Origin: Bacteroidales bacterium
Lineage (GTDB): Bacteria > Bacteroidota > Bacteroidia > Bacteroidales > UBA932
Assembly: GCA_017415715.1 (NCBI GenBank)
Contig: JAFQFD010000003.1
Location: forward strand, 62,001-126,000
Length of the DNA: 64,000 bases
Reading direction: 5' to 3'
A model generated the notes under the pieces. That model did not search any database and was not told where the DNA came from. It worked only from the letters and a program-made list of their open reading frames with translations. This document shows positions 16,002 to 25,500 of the stretch, piece after piece (the first letter of the stretch is position 1; each line of letters opens with the position of its first letter). A program made the translations under genes and the position numbers.

Positions 16002-17057
16002 ATGAAATTTTCAGAAGTCATAGGAAATGAGACGGTAGCCAAGGCGCTGGCCTCGATGGCGGACAGCGGCAGGGTGGCGCATGCCATGCTGCTGTATGAA
16101 AACGAGGGATGCGGAGCGCTCGCCCTGGCTCTGGCTTACGTTCAGTACCTGAACTGCGCCAACCGCAGCGGCGGCGACTCCTGTGGAGAGTGCCCTTCAT
16201 GCAGACAGATGGCGAAGCTCATACATCCGGATGTGCATTTCGTGTTCCCGGTAAACAAGGGACCGAAGACTTCTGACGACAAGCCGACTTCGGAGTCTTA
16301 TGTGAAATATTGGCGCGAGCTTGCGCTGGCGGACCCGTATTTCACAGAGGCAGACCTGCAGAAGGCCATAGGAATAGAGAGCAAGACTGGCCTCATAGCG
16401 GTGGCGGAGGCCAAGTCCATAATCACGAAGCTCTCGCTCTCGTCTGTATATGACGGATACAAGGCAGTGATATTCTATCTGCCTGAAAAGATGAACCAGG
16501 AGACAGCAAACAGACTTCTCAAGATGGTTGAGGAACCGCCTGTGAACACACTTTTCCTGTTCATCACTCATGCTCCCGAGAAGGTCCTCCAGACCATATT
16601 CTCACGTTGTCAGAGCATCAGGGTGATGCCTCTGACCAAGGAGGAGAAGCTCCAGGTCGAGGCGCTCAAGCCTCAGGTGGATGATCATGACCGCAACACC
16701 TTCATGGACATCTTCGGAGACCTGATGAGGGCTGTAGTGGCGCGCGACCTCATGACCGCTCTGGAGTGCGGGGAGGCGATGGCGGCGCTGGAGTCGCGTG
16801 AAAAACAGAAAGCTTTTTGTAACTTTGCAGGCTCCTGCATAAGGAGCATATTCATGCTTCAGCAGAACATGGCGCAGATAGCGGACATCGCCGATGAAGA
16901 CCTTACGTTCTTCCAGGAGATGGCGCAGAAGTGCCCTAAGGGATTCTGTGTGAAGGCAATGGCAAATATAGAGAAGGTCGCGATGATGGTCGACAGGAAT
17001 GTAAATTCCAAGATACTCTTCACCGACCTTGTCGACCGTATGTTTATGAACATATAG
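16002..17057 (+). CDS. holB: DNA polymerase III subunit delta'
   Basis: The 351-residue AAA+-like clamp-loader protein shows a zinc site with Cys residues in NCANRSGGDSCGECPSCRQM, the EKMNQETANRLLKMVEEPP segment and FSRCQSIR with the arginine-finger-type SRC motif, all typical of delta'. As expected for delta', the Walker A loop is degenerate (ENEGCGALALAL lacks GKT), so it does not bind ATP. It takes part in loading the sliding clamp at replication forks. It is placed between the polyprenyl synthase and ricT; holB next to a PSP1/RicT gene is common in Bacteroidota. Confidence 0.92.
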   Translation: MKFSEVIGNETVAKALASMADSGRVAHAMLLYENEGCGALALALAYVQYLNCANRSGGDSCGECPSCRQMAKLIHPDVHFVFPVNKGPKTSDDKPTSESYVKYWRELALADPYFTEADLQKAIGIESKTGLIAVAEAKSIITKLSLSSVYDGYKAVIFYLPEKMNQETANRLLKMVEEPPVNTLFLFITHAPEKVLQTIFSRCQSIRVMPLTKEEKLQVEALKPQVDDHDRNTFMDIFGDLMRAVVARDLMTALECGEAMAALESREKQKAFCNFAGSCIRSIFMLQQNMAQIADIADEDLTFFQEMAQKCPKGFCVKAMANIEKVAMMVDRNVNSKILFTDLVDRMFMNI

Positions 17058-17061
17058 AACT

Positions 17062-18321
17062 ATGGAAAAAGAACACAAGAAATATGACTGCTCCAGAGGA
17101 TGTACAGTGGAGCGCAGCGAGTCGGGAGAAATCGACTGCAACTACCGTCAGGGCTGTTGCAAGCTCGAGGTCTACGACTGGCTTGCCGGCGTGAGCCAGG
17201 AGCAGTACAAGGAGTTTTTCGAGGTGCGTTTCAAGAATACGCGCAAGGGCATCTACAGGAATGCATCCGGTCAGAGCATAAAGACCGGAGACCTCGTCAT
17301 TGTCGAGGCTGCCAACGGACACGATCTGGGCATCGTGACCCTCGAGGGTGCGATAGTGGCGCGTCAGATGAAATGCAAGAGGATAAATCCCGAGACCTAT
17401 GAGTTCAAGAAGATATATCGAAAAGCAAAGCTTTTTGATATCGAGAGATGGCAGGAGGCGATCGCCCGTGAGCACGAGACCATGATCCGCTCGCGTCAGA
17501 TCGCTGCAGAGCTTGGTCTTGAGATGAAGATCGGAGACGTGGAGTTCCAGGGTGACGGCACCAAGGCTATATTCTACTACATCGCGGACGGACGCGTCGA
17601 CTTCCGTCAGCTCATCAAGGTGTTTGCCGAGGAGTTCCGCATCAGGATCGAGATGAAGCAGATCGGAGCCCGCCAGGAGGCCGGCCTCATAGGAGGCCTC
17701 GGCGTCTGCGGCCGCGAGCTCTGCTGTTCAAACTATATATCAGGTTTCCAGTCTATTACGACTTCAGCAGCCCGTTGTCAGGATCTGTCCCTCAACCCTC
17801 AGAAGCTCGCAGGCCAGTGCGGTAAGCTCAAGTGCTGTCTCAACTATGAGACTGCTGTCTATATGGATGCTCAGAGCCGCATCCCGAAGGTGTACGAGCC
17901 GCTTGAGTTCGAGGACGGACTCGCATATCTCATGAAGACGGACATCCTTCGCGAGATCATGTACTTCTCTTATGACCAGTCATCTCTGGCAAACCTCTAT
18001 CCTGTATATGCTGAGGATGTGTGGGAGATCATCAAGATGAACCGCAGGGGAGAGAAACCGGCCTCGCTCAAGAGCGACGACGTGCCGGCAGCTCCAGAGT
18101 TCGTGACTGCAGTCGGCGACGATGCTATCAACAGATTCGACGAAGCCCGCAAGCGCAAGAAGCGCAAGAAGAAGCCTGCTCAGAAGAAGGAAGGCGGACA
18201 GGAGGCCCAGGGCGGACAGCCAAAGCCGGAAGGCCAGCAGTCTCGACAAGGCGGAAAGCCGCACGGCAACCGTAATCGTGGCAAGAAGAACGGTCCTCGT
18301 CAGGACAAACCTGCAGAATAG
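17062..18321 (+). CDS. ricT: PSP1-domain iron-sulfur protein RicT
   Basis: The 419-residue protein has the RicT (YaaT) core: an N-terminal PSP1 region, then GGLGVCGRELCCSNYI and LAGQCGKLKCCLNYE, whose cysteines match the cluster-binding residues of RicT. In Bacillus RicT joins RicA and RicF in a complex that carries [4Fe-4S] clusters and influences RNase Y. The Bacteroidota role is less known. An extra N-terminal Cys-rich stretch (CSRGCTVE, QGCCKLE) and a C-terminal Lys/Gln/Gly-rich disordered tail (about 350-419) are present; the tail may bind RNA. It starts 4 bases after holB. Confidence 0.88.
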   Translation: MEKEHKKYDCSRGCTVERSESGEIDCNYRQGCCKLEVYDWLAGVSQEQYKEFFEVRFKNTRKGIYRNASGQSIKTGDLVIVEAANGHDLGIVTLEGAIVARQMKCKRINPETYEFKKIYRKAKLFDIERWQEAIAREHETMIRSRQIAAELGLEMKIGDVEFQGDGTKAIFYYIADGRVDFRQLIKVFAEEFRIRIEMKQIGARQEAGLIGGLGVCGRELCCSNYISGFQSITTSAARCQDLSLNPQKLAGQCGKLKCCLNYETAVYMDAQSRIPKVYEPLEFEDGLAYLMKTDILREIMYFSYDQSSLANLYPVYAEDVWEIIKMNRRGEKPASLKSDDVPAAPEFVTAVGDDAINRFDEARKRKKRKKKPAQKKEGGQEAQGGQPKPEGQQSRQGGKPHGNRNRGKKNGPRQDKPAE

Positions 18322-18323
18322 TC

Positions 18324-19148
18324 ATGGGAAAGGACAAGCTTCGCAAATTCAAGGAGAACGAGACCTTCAGATGTATGATCCAGCCGGCTACATCTGAAGT
18401 CTTGAACTGTGACCACCCTCTCAAGGGCAGATGGGGCAAGGATTTCTTCGGAAACGACAACCCGATAGTCCTGGAACTCGGCTGTGGCAAAGGCGACTAC
18501 ACCATAGACCTGGCCGAGCGCAATCCTGCATGCAATTATATAGGTGTGGACATCAAGGGCGCACGCCTCTGGAAAGGAGCCAAATATGCTGAGGAGCATT
18601 CTCTTGATAATGTAGCATTCCTCCGCACCCGCATCGAGTTCATAGAGTCGCTCTTCGCACCCGGTGAGGTCTCGGAGATATGGATCACATTCGCCGATCC
18701 GCAGATCGGCCGCGAGAAGAAGCGTCTCACCGCTCCTCTGTTCATGTCCCGCTACCGCAACTTCCTCAAGCCGGGCGGCATAATCCATCTGAAGACCGAC
18801 AGCCGCTACCTCCATGAATATTCCCGTGCCATGGCCGAGCAGAACGGTCTCCATATCCTCGCGGCAGCGACAGACATATATGGAGCCGACCGTGAGAGAT
18901 TGTACGAGAGCGAATTCTCATCAATATGCGGTCCTGCCGCGGTAGACGCCCTCTTTGAGGTGCAGACATTCTACGAGTCGCAATACCTGGCACAGGGTTT
19001 CCAGATCACATACCTGGCATTCATGCCGGACCACGAAGGAGACTACATATCCCCGGAATGGGCTGAAGACACCTGGAAAGACGAAAACCACCACTTCGTA
19101 GTGCCGTCCGGCCTCCCCGTAGCATCAAAATTCTATCCCGAAGCATAG
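18324..19148 (+). CDS. trmB: tRNA (guanine46-N7)-methyltransferase
   Basis: The 274-residue class I SAM-dependent methyltransferase has motif I LELGCGKGDYTIDLA, the GVDIKGARLWKGAK motif II and the TrmB-typical ITFADPQIGREKKRL (normally FPDPWPK) with R..LTAP following. It places m7G at position 46 of tRNA variable loops. The longer C-terminus (after about residue 215) is typical of Bacteroidota homologues. It lies 2 bases after ricT and is the last gene of the run; a strong bidirectional hairpin follows. Confidence 0.88.
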   Translation: MGKDKLRKFKENETFRCMIQPATSEVLNCDHPLKGRWGKDFFGNDNPIVLELGCGKGDYTIDLAERNPACNYIGVDIKGARLWKGAKYAEEHSLDNVAFLRTRIEFIESLFAPGEVSEIWITFADPQIGREKKRLTAPLFMSRYRNFLKPGGIIHLKTDSRYLHEYSRAMAEQNGLHILAAATDIYGADRERLYESEFSSICGPAAVDALFEVQTFYESQYLAQGFQITYLAFMPDHEGDYISPEWAEDTWKDENHHFVVPSGLPVASKFYPEA

Positions 19149-19155
19149 AATCATT

Positions 19156-19263
19156 GTGACACTTATCACGGTGATTACTAATAGCTTAAACTACCCAGCG
19201 TGCTCCCCTCTGACGGTACGCTGGGTAGTTTATTTTGCTGATAGTCAGTGTTTTATGTGTCAC
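19156..19263. repeat. 108-bp element with inverted ends, copy 1
   Basis: The element begins GTGACACTTAT and ends GTCAGTGTTTTATGTGTCAC; its two ends form a 7-bp perfect inverted repeat (GTGACAC/GTGTCAC) extended by TA. A second element of exactly the same length is at 57269-57376 with the same 11 first bases and 19 of the last 20. The centres differ: this copy carries a 14-bp terminator stem. Read on the minus strand it starts 4 bases after the miaA stop codon. It could be a small non-autonomous mobile element or a conserved 3'-UTR structure. Confidence 0.6.
19188..19231. terminator. Bidirectional terminator between trmB and miaA
   Basis: AAACTACCCAGCGT and ACGCTGGGTAGTTT form a perfect 14-bp stem around a 16-base loop. 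T-rich sequence follows the stem on the plus side (TTTATTTT) and a short T-run on the minus side. It sits between two convergent genes and occupies the centre of the 108-bp element. Confidence 0.8.
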
Positions 19264-19267
19264 GGAT

Positions 19268-20284
19268 TTATTGCACTTCTGTCCAATGGATGCGGATGCC
19301 TTTGCGTTCCATGCCGCGGAACCAGGTCATCTGGCGTTTTGCGAACTGATGGATGGCTGTGGCGAGCTGCGTGCGCATTTCTTCGAAGGTGAGTTCGCCT
19401 ATGAGATAGAGGGTCACGAATTTATATTCGAGCCCATAGTATATGAGATCTTCCGCCGGGATCGGCTTGTGCTCAGGCGCAAGAGCCGGATGTGTTCCGT
19501 CTATCAGTCCTTTGATCTCTTCTACCATACCTTCCTCCAGACGTGCATCTAAGCGCTTGTCTATCTTGGAGTTGCGGACTTCGCGTGAGACCAGTGTTCC
19601 TATATAGTATGTATTCTTCGGGAGGAATGCAGTGCGCTGCACAGGATGCTCGGACTCATATATGGCAATCTCCAGCGCGCGGATCAGACGCTTGCGGGTA
19701 TCGTAGTCAGTGCTGTTGTGGAGCGGTTTGAGTGATGCGAGCATGGCTATGAGTTCATCGTCTGATTTCTGCTCGAGTGCTGCACGGAGCTCCGGGTCAG
19801 GCGGCACTTCCGGCAGGGAGTAGCCGCAGGTGGCGGCCTCTATGTACAGGCCGCTGCCACCGCACAGGATGGGGATTCCTCCTCGGTCCACAATGTCTTT
19901 GTACGCCTTCTCGAAATCACGCTGGTATTCGAATATGTTGTATTTTGTACCGGCATCCACAATGTCCATAAGGTGATATGGGATCTCCTCATACTCATCT
20001 AGATCCTTACCTGTACCGATGTCCATCCCCTTGTAAACCTGCCTCGAATCAGCTGATATGATTTCAGCACCCGCCTGAACACCGTCTGTGGTTGAAAGCA
20101 GGGCGTTGATCCGGCGGGCCAGGGTGACCGCGTAGCGGGTCTTGCCCGAGGCTGTCGGTCCCAGTACGCATATCAGGTCAATCTCTCCGGAGAGGTATCT
20201 GTCCAGTATCTCCTTGACGTCAATCTCTTCTGCAGGAGGCAGCTCCGCCATAGGTGGAATCGGTGTGAAAGGTTTCTTTGCCAT
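19268..20284 (-). CDS. miaA: tRNA dimethylallyltransferase
   Basis: The 338-residue enzyme has the P-loop GPTASGKT (from Gly42), followed by ISADSRQVYKGMDIGT and GGSGLYIEA, the diagnostic MiaA motifs, and KRQMTWFRG near the C-terminus. It adds dimethylallyl to N6 of adenosine 37 in tRNAs that read UNN codons. About 30 residues precede the usual start; the -7 box lies only 7 bases before this ATG, so either the mRNA is nearly leaderless or the internal Met12 (codon at 20249-20251) is used. It is convergent with trmB and monocistronic. Confidence 0.93.
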   Translation of the reverse strand: MAKKPFTPIPPMAELPPAEEIDVKEILDRYLSGEIDLICVLGPTASGKTRYAVTLARRINALLSTTDGVQAGAEIISADSRQVYKGMDIGTGKDLDEYEEIPYHLMDIVDAGTKYNIFEYQRDFEKAYKDIVDRGGIPILCGGSGLYIEAATCGYSLPEVPPDPELRAALEQKSDDELIAMLASLKPLHNSTDYDTRKRLIRALEIAIYESEHPVQRTAFLPKNTYYIGTLVSREVRNSKIDKRLDARLEEGMVEEIKGLIDGTHPALAPEHKPIPAEDLIYYGLEYKFVTLYLIGELTFEEMRTQLATAIHQFAKRQMTWFRGMERKGIRIHWTEVQ

Positions 20285-20291
20285 AGTGCTG

Positions 20292-20299
20292 CAAAGATA
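20292..20299 (-). promoter_or_regulatory. -7 promoter box of miaA
   Basis: On the minus strand the sequence reads TATCTTTG, a perfect TAnnTTTG. No TTTG is seen at the -33 position. The box ends 7 bases before the annotated start codon. Confidence 0.5.
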
Positions 20300-20344
20300 A
20301 TGTTTTTATAGTATAGAATCATCGTTTACCATAAATCTCTGATA

Positions 20345-20392
20345 ATCAGTTAACTGATATGTCTAGCCTGCATGGAGGGGGAAGGCAGGCTA
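20345..20392. promoter_or_regulatory. Palindrome and hairpin upstream of smpB
   Basis: ATCAGTTAACTGAT (20345-20358) is a perfect 14-bp palindrome, a plausible dimer operator. Six bases later TAGCCTGC and GCAGGCTA (20364-20371 and 20385-20392) form an 8-bp stem around a purine-rich loop. Both lie between the divergent miaA and smpB promoters. No T-run follows on the plus strand, so termination is doubtful. Confidence 0.4.
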
Positions 20393-20435
20393 AACATATT
20401 AATGTGTTGATTGATAAGGTGTTATGTTAAACGCT

Positions 20436-20466
20436 TTTGAAATCATTAGGAAAAGCATTACATTTG
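20436..20466 (+). promoter_or_regulatory. Promoter of smpB
   Basis: TTTG (20436-20439), exactly 19 bases, then TACATTTG (20459-20466): a full match to the Bacteroidota consensus. Transcription would begin near 20472, which rules out the in-frame ATG at 20468 and supports 20492 as the smpB start. Confidence 0.75.
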
Positions 20467-20491
20467 CATGCTTAGAATTAAAAGAAGGATT

Positions 20492-20941
20492 ATGCCGAAA
20501 GCAAAGAGCAGTGTGGAGATAAAGAACAGGAGGGCTTCGTTTGACTATGAGTTCATAGAGACCTTCCAGGCGGGAATGGTGCTTACAGGCACTGAGATAA
20601 AGTCCATCAGGGCGGGCAAGGCCTCGCTGGTGGACGCCTATTGCTATTTCAATAACAATGAGCTGTATGTCAAGAACATGCATGTTGCCGAATACTGGTG
20701 GGGAAGCTGGGGAAAGCATGACCCGCGCCGCGAGCGCAAGCTCCTGCTTACCCGAAAGGAGCTCACAAGGCTCCAGAGGGCTGTGAAGGAGAAGGGACTC
20801 ACCATTGTGGCAGTAAAGCTGTACATTGCGGATAACGGATATGCAAAGCTCCTGATAGCGCTGGCACGAGGCAAGAAGGAGTATGACAAGCGTGCATCCA
20901 TCAAGGAAAAGGACATGCGTCGCGAGATGGAGAGGATGTAA
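20492..20941 (+). CDS. smpB: SsrA-binding protein
   Basis: The 149-residue protein matches SmpB along its length: [31 protein letters not shown] at the start of the OB-like fold, KASLVDAYC, then the [11 protein letters not shown] and [13 protein letters not shown] regions that form the tmRNA contact and basic C-terminal tail. It delivers tmRNA (SsrA) to stalled ribosomes. An in-frame ATG 8 codons upstream lies before the predicted transcript start and is rejected. A bidirectional terminator follows. Confidence 0.95.
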   Translation: MPKAKSSVEIKNRRASFDYEFIETFQAGMVLTGTEIKSIRAGKASLVDAYCYFNNNELYVKNMHVAEYWWGSWGKHDPRRERKLLLTRKELTRLQRAVKEKGLTIVAVKLYIADNGYAKLLIALARGKKEYDKRASIKEKDMRREMERM

Positions 20942-20944
20942 AAG

Positions 20945-20975
20945 AAAAAACGGAGACCGTCAGGCCTCCGTTTTT
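20945..20975. terminator. Bidirectional terminator between smpB and metK
   Basis: AAAAAACGGAG and CTCCGTTTTT flank a short loop, giving a GC core with an A-run before and a T-run after, so it can stop transcripts from either side. It ends 3 bases before the metK stop. Confidence 0.88.
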
Positions 20976-20978
20976 CTT

Positions 20979-22298
20979 TTACAGTCCGAATGCTTCGCGG
21001 ATCATGTCGACCGAGTCGAGCAGCTCCCAGCCGAAGAACTGGACATATTTCTGTGTCTTGACGCCGTTTCTGATGATGGTCACAGACTCCTTGTATGGGT
21101 CGCGTCCTACGTGTCCGTATGATGCTGTCGGTTCGTAGATAGGGTTCTTGAGACCGAACTTCTCGATGATCATGGCAGGACGGAGGTCGAAGAGCTCGTT
21201 GATCTTCTCTGCAATGAAAGCGTCACTGAGTCCGTCTGCTGCTGTGCCATAGGTGTTTACGAAGATGCTGAGAGGACGTGCTACGCCGATGGCGTATGAC
21301 ACCTGCACGAGCATTTCGCGTGCAACACCGGCTGCAACCATGTTCTTTGCGATGTATCTCGCCGCATAAGCTGCAGAGCGGTCTACCTTTGAAGGGTCCT
21401 TTCCAGAGAATGCTCCACCGCCGTGAGCTCCCTTTCCGCCATAAGTGTCAACGATGATCTTGCGGCCTGTGAGACCTGTGTCACCGTGAGGTCCGCCGAT
21501 CACGAACTTTCCTGTAGGGTTTACATGGAGGATGTGGTCTCCCTTGAAGAGAGCTGCGGTCTCCGGTGCGAGAGTCTCGATGAGCATAGGCAGAAGGATG
21601 TTCTGCACGTCTTCGCGGATCTTTGCCTGCATTGCCTCGTCAACTCTCTTCTGGCCGAACTGAGCGCAGCCGTCAGCGTAGCTCATCTTGCCCAGTGATT
21701 CAGGAGTGAACTCGTCATGCTGGGTTGAAATCACGATTGTATGCACGCGTACAGGCTTGTTTGTCTCGCCGTCATACTCGATGGTGAACTGTGACTTCGA
21801 GTCCGGACGGAGGTATGGCATGAGCTCAGGCTTCTGCTTGCGGATCTTCGCAAGCATCAGAAGCGCCTGGTGCGAAAGCGCGAGCGGGAGAGGCATGTAT
21901 TCCTCAGTGTCGCAGCATGCATATCCGAACATCATTCCCTGGTCGCCGGCTCCCTGCGCGTCTGCGTCTTCGCCGACCACGCCGCGGTTGATGTCGACGC
22001 TCTGCTCATGAAGGGCAGAAAGAATTCCGCATGAATTGCCGTCGAACATGTATTCGGCTTTGTTGTAGCCGATCTTGTTGATGACACGGCGCACTGTCTT
22101 AGGGATGTCTACGTATGCGTCTTCTGAGCGTACCTCGCCTCCTACGACAACGAGTCCTGTGCTGCAGAATGTCTCGCAGGCCACCTTGGCCTCAGGGTCC
22201 TGACGGAGGAATTCGTCAAGTATGGCATCGGAAATCTGGTCCGAAACCTTGTCTGGGTGTCCTTCTGACACCGATTCTGATGTGAAAAGGTAATTCAT
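20979..22298 (-). CDS. metK: S-adenosylmethionine synthase
   Basis: The 439-residue enzyme begins with [23 protein letters not shown], carries the [12 protein letters not shown] hexapeptide region near residue 118 and [19 protein letters not shown] near 290, all signatures of MetK. It makes S-adenosylmethionine from methionine and ATP. At 439 residues it is longer than the E. coli enzyme (about 384), as usual for Bacteroidota. Its 5' leader of about 150 bases contains a SAM-II-like aptamer and an intrinsic terminator, so feedback control by SAM is probable. Confidence 0.96.
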   Translation of the reverse strand: MNYLFTSESVSEGHPDKVSDQISDAILDEFLRQDPEAKVACETFCSTGLVVVGGEVRSEDAYVDIPKTVRRVINKIGYNKAEYMFDGNSCGILSALHEQSVDINRGVVGEDADAQGAGDQGMMFGYACCDTEEYMPLPLALSHQALLMLAKIRKQKPELMPYLRPDSKSQFTIEYDGETNKPVRVHTIVISTQHDEFTPESLGKMSYADGCAQFGQKRVDEAMQAKIREDVQNILLPMLIETLAPETAALFKGDHILHVNPTGKFVIGGPHGDTGLTGRKIIVDTYGGKGAHGGGAFSGKDPSKVDRSAAYAARYIAKNMVAAGVAREMLVQVSYAIGVARPLSIFVNTYGTAADGLSDAFIAEKINELFDLRPAMIIEKFGLKNPIYEPTASYGHVGRDPYKESVTIIRNGVKTQKYVQFFGWELLDSVDMIREAFGL

Positions 22299-22319
22299 AT
22301 CTTCAATGTTATATTATAC

Positions 22320-22350
22320 AAAAACAAAAGCCCCACAAGAATGCGGAGCC
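22320..22350 (-). terminator. Intrinsic terminator in the metK leader
   Basis: On the minus strand GCTCCGCA and TGTGGGGC form an 8-bp stem (two G-U pairs) around the loop TTCT, directly followed by TTTTGTTTTTG. It lies between the SAM-II-like aptamer and the metK start codon, the position expected of a riboswitch expression platform. Palindromic sequence at 22374-22390 offers alternative pairings. Confidence 0.72.
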
Positions 22351-22387
22351 GTCACAAAAACACAAAACATTGATGACATGTTGTCAA

Positions 22388-22438
22388 CATTTTAGCATTT
22401 TTTAACGTGGTTGCAAGCAGGCAAATCTCTCCACATGT
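22388..22438 (-). ncRNA. SAM-II-like riboswitch aptamer upstream of metK
   Basis: On the minus strand AUGUGG and CCACGU form a 6-bp stem enclosing a loop with GAUUU, CC and UUGCAA in the order seen in SAM-II aptamers. After the stem comes an A-rich stretch and GCUAAA, the other conserved SAM-II block; UGC in it can pair with GCA of UUGCAA as in the SAM-II pseudoknot. The second pseudoknot pairing, which in known SAM-II RNAs uses a G-rich 3' end, is not obvious here. Position before metK and a terminator supports the call; it may be a variant. Confidence 0.55.
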
Positions 22439-22452
22439 CTTATTTCGGGCGG

Positions 22453-22460
22453 CAAAGATA
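22453..22460 (-). promoter_or_regulatory. -7 promoter box of metK
   Basis: The minus strand reads TATCTTTG here, placing the transcript start near 22446, just before the SAM-II-like aptamer. The leader would be about 148 bases. Confidence 0.6.
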
Positions 22461-22532
22461 GACATTTTTTTTGATATGCAAATATTTAAGCAGAAAGTGT
22501 TGATAATAATTGGTTAAAAGTGTGTTAAAAAC

Positions 22533-22563
22533 TTTATTAAAACATTAAAATGTAGTATCTTCG
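22533..22563 (+). promoter_or_regulatory. Promoter of the Oar-like receptor gene
   Basis: TTTA (22533-22536), 19 bases, then TATCTTCG (22556-22563): each box has one mismatch to the consensus, with ideal spacing. An AT-rich tract precedes it, as often seen for highly expressed genes. The rest of the 22461-22532 gap holds nothing else I recognise. Confidence 0.5.
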
Positions 22564-22599
22564 CGACATAAAAACCTTATTATTATTAACTAAATCGTT

Positions 22600-25500
22600 A
22601 TGAAACAAACAATTAAGTGTCTTATTGCTGCTCTTGCAGCAATGCTTATGAGCGTAGCTGCCTATGCACAGGTGACTACATCAGCTCTGGGTGGACGTGT
22701 TGTTGACGCTAACGGTGAGCCTGTAGTAGGCGCTGCGGTAGTAGCTACCCATGAGCCTTCAGGTACTGTTTACGGCGTCGTAACAAACAACGACGGTCGC
22801 TATGCCATCAACGGTATGCGTGCCGGCGGTCCTTACAAGGTAGAGTTCTCTTGCCTTGGATACCAGCCGCTCACTTACACAGATGTAACTCTTCAGCTCG
22901 GTGAGACTTCGGCTCTCAGCGGTCAGCTGAACGAGGATTCAGAAATGCTCGGTGAAGCAATGGTGATTGCAGCTTCTGCATCAAAGTTCGCTGCTGAGAA
23001 GACAGGTGCCGCTACAAACATCTCAAGCGCGCAGATCACTTCTCTTCCTACAGTAAGCAGAAGCATCACTGACGTTACAAGACTTTCTCCTTACGGTGGT
23101 AACGGCATGAGCTTCGCAGGTTCAGACGGCCGTACAGCAAACTTCACTGTCGACGGAGCAAACTTCAACAACAACTTCGGTCTTTCAGAGAACCTCCCAG
23201 GTGGTGGTAACCCTATCTCTATCGACGCGATCGAGGAACTCCAGGTGGTGATCTCTCCATACGATGTTCGTCAGACAAACTTCATCGGTGGTGGTGTGAA
23301 CGCCATTACAAAGTCTGGTACAAACACATTCAAGGGTACTGCTTACATCTATCACCGCAACGAGAACATGCGTGGTAACCAGGTTGCAGGTACTGAGATT
23401 TCAGGCGCACGCGACCGTGACCGCAACACTACTTACGGTTTCACTCTCGGCGGACCTATCATCAAGAACAAGCTCTTCTTCTTCGTGAACGCAGAGTACT
23501 CGCAGACTCCTTCAGTAGCAGTTCGCTGGAGAGCATCTGAGGACGGCGTCGGTAACGCTGACAAGTATCTCTCATATACTACAATCGAGGATATGGAGCG
23601 TGTTCAGAAGCATGTGATGGACAAGTACGGATATGATACAGGTTCATTCACTGACTTCCCTGCTGACCAGAGCAACCTCAAACTCCTTGCAAGACTCGAC
23701 TGGAACATCAACGATGCAAACCACCTCGCAGTTCGTTACAACTATACCAACAACACAGGTTGGAACGGTCCTAACGCATCTTCAATGGACGGTGGTACAC
23801 GTTCGGCTTACGCACGTACATCTATGTACTCTATGGCGTTCGCAAACTCAATGTACTCTATGAACAACCTCGTTCATTCAGTATCAGTCGATCTCAACAG
23901 CCGCCTCAGCGACAACCTCTCAAACCAGTTCCTCGCTACATTCTCTAAGCTCGACGACTTTCGTGGAACAAACTCTAAGGAGTTCCCTTTCATCGACATC
24001 CAGGACGGTACTAACACAAACACTCAGTACATGGCTCTCGGATACGAGCTCTTCACTTGGAACAACGCAGTTCACAACACTCACATCAGCGTGAAGGATG
24101 ACCTCGTATACTACGCTGGAAACCACAAGGTTACAATGGGTGTGAACTATGAGTACCAGATGGCTGACAACGCATACATGAGAAATGGTACAGGTTACTA
24201 CCGTTACGCAAGCGTTGATGACTTCATCAACGGCGCAGCTCCTGAGGTAGTATGTCTCACTTACGGTTATGACGGTGAGAAGAACCCTGCAGCTCGTGTA
24301 CAGTTCCACAAGGCAGGCGTATACGCACAGGACGAGTGGAATGCTACAGATGCGTTCAAGCTCACATATGGTCTCCGTCTTGACGGTCTCTTCTTCGACA
24401 ACGGCGACCTCATGACCAACAACAAGATTCTTGCAATCGACTATATCGGCAAGGACGGTCAGAAGCGTAACATCGACACCGGCAAGTGGCCTACTGCAAA
24501 CGTAACAGTATCTCCACGTATCGGTTTCAACTGGGATGTTACTGAGGACAGAAGCCTCACCCTCCGCGGAGGTACAGGATTCTTCTCAGGTCGTCTCCCT
24601 CTCGTGTTCTTCACCAACATGCCAACCAACTCAGGTATGGTTCAGTACCAGGCTCAGATCAACGCCAAGAACCTTGAGAAGATGTTCGGTAAGGATGAGA
24701 ACGGAAACCCTGTCTACACAATGGACGTATTCAAGGGTGGTCTCGTGACTGACGCTAACGGAAAGGCTACTACTCAGGCCCTTCTCGACAAGCTCATCGA
24801 AATGGGTTACCCATCTACAATCTCTCCTGAGGATGGCGCGGTTCCTTCTTCAATCTCAGCAGTTGACCCTAAGTTCAAGATGCCACAGGTTTGGAAGACT
24901 TCACTCGCTATCGACTACAAGTTCCCTACATCATTCCCATTCTCTATCACTGCCGAGGGTATCTACAACAAGACCATCAACGGTGTGACCATCTCAGACT
25001 GGAGCATGATGCCTGTAAACGGATTTGCAAGATTCAACGGTGCTGACGCACGTCCTATCTATCCTGCAAACTTCAGAACAGGTACAAAGGCATTCGTCCT
25101 CGAGAACACAAACAAGGGATATGGTTATTCAGCTAACGTGACTGTAAACATGGCTCCGGTTGAGGGTCTCAGCCTCATGGCTGCTTACACTCACACAGTG
25201 TCTAAGGAACTCACAGGTATGCCTGGTTCAGCAGCTGAGTCTGCATTCACATACGTACCTACATCAGAGGGTCCTAACAACATCAAGCTCCACAACTCTC
25301 AGTACGTTACTCCAGACCGTGCAGTTGCATCAGCAACTTACAGCGACAAGTCTAACAACCACTTCAGCCTTATCTATGAGGCATGGAGAGGAGGTTACAA
25401 CTACTCTTACATGACTGTCAACGACATGAACGGTGACGGTTACAACTACGATGCTCTTTACATTCCTACCGACGAGCAGGTTAAAAACAATGAGTTCCGT

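Noticed and set aside
16820..16827. TAACTTTG within holB as a promoter for ricT
   Set aside because: No -33 box is present, and it lies more than 200 bases before the next gene inside a tight operon.
20468..20491. Upstream start codon for smpB
   Set aside because: It lies before the predicted transcript start given by the promoter at 20436-20466, and homologues start at MPKAK-like sequence.
22388..22438. SAM-I (S-box) riboswitch as the metK leader class
   Set aside because: The four-way junction and kink-turn sequences of SAM-I are not present; the compact single stem with GAUUU/UUGCAA/GCUAAA fits SAM-II better.
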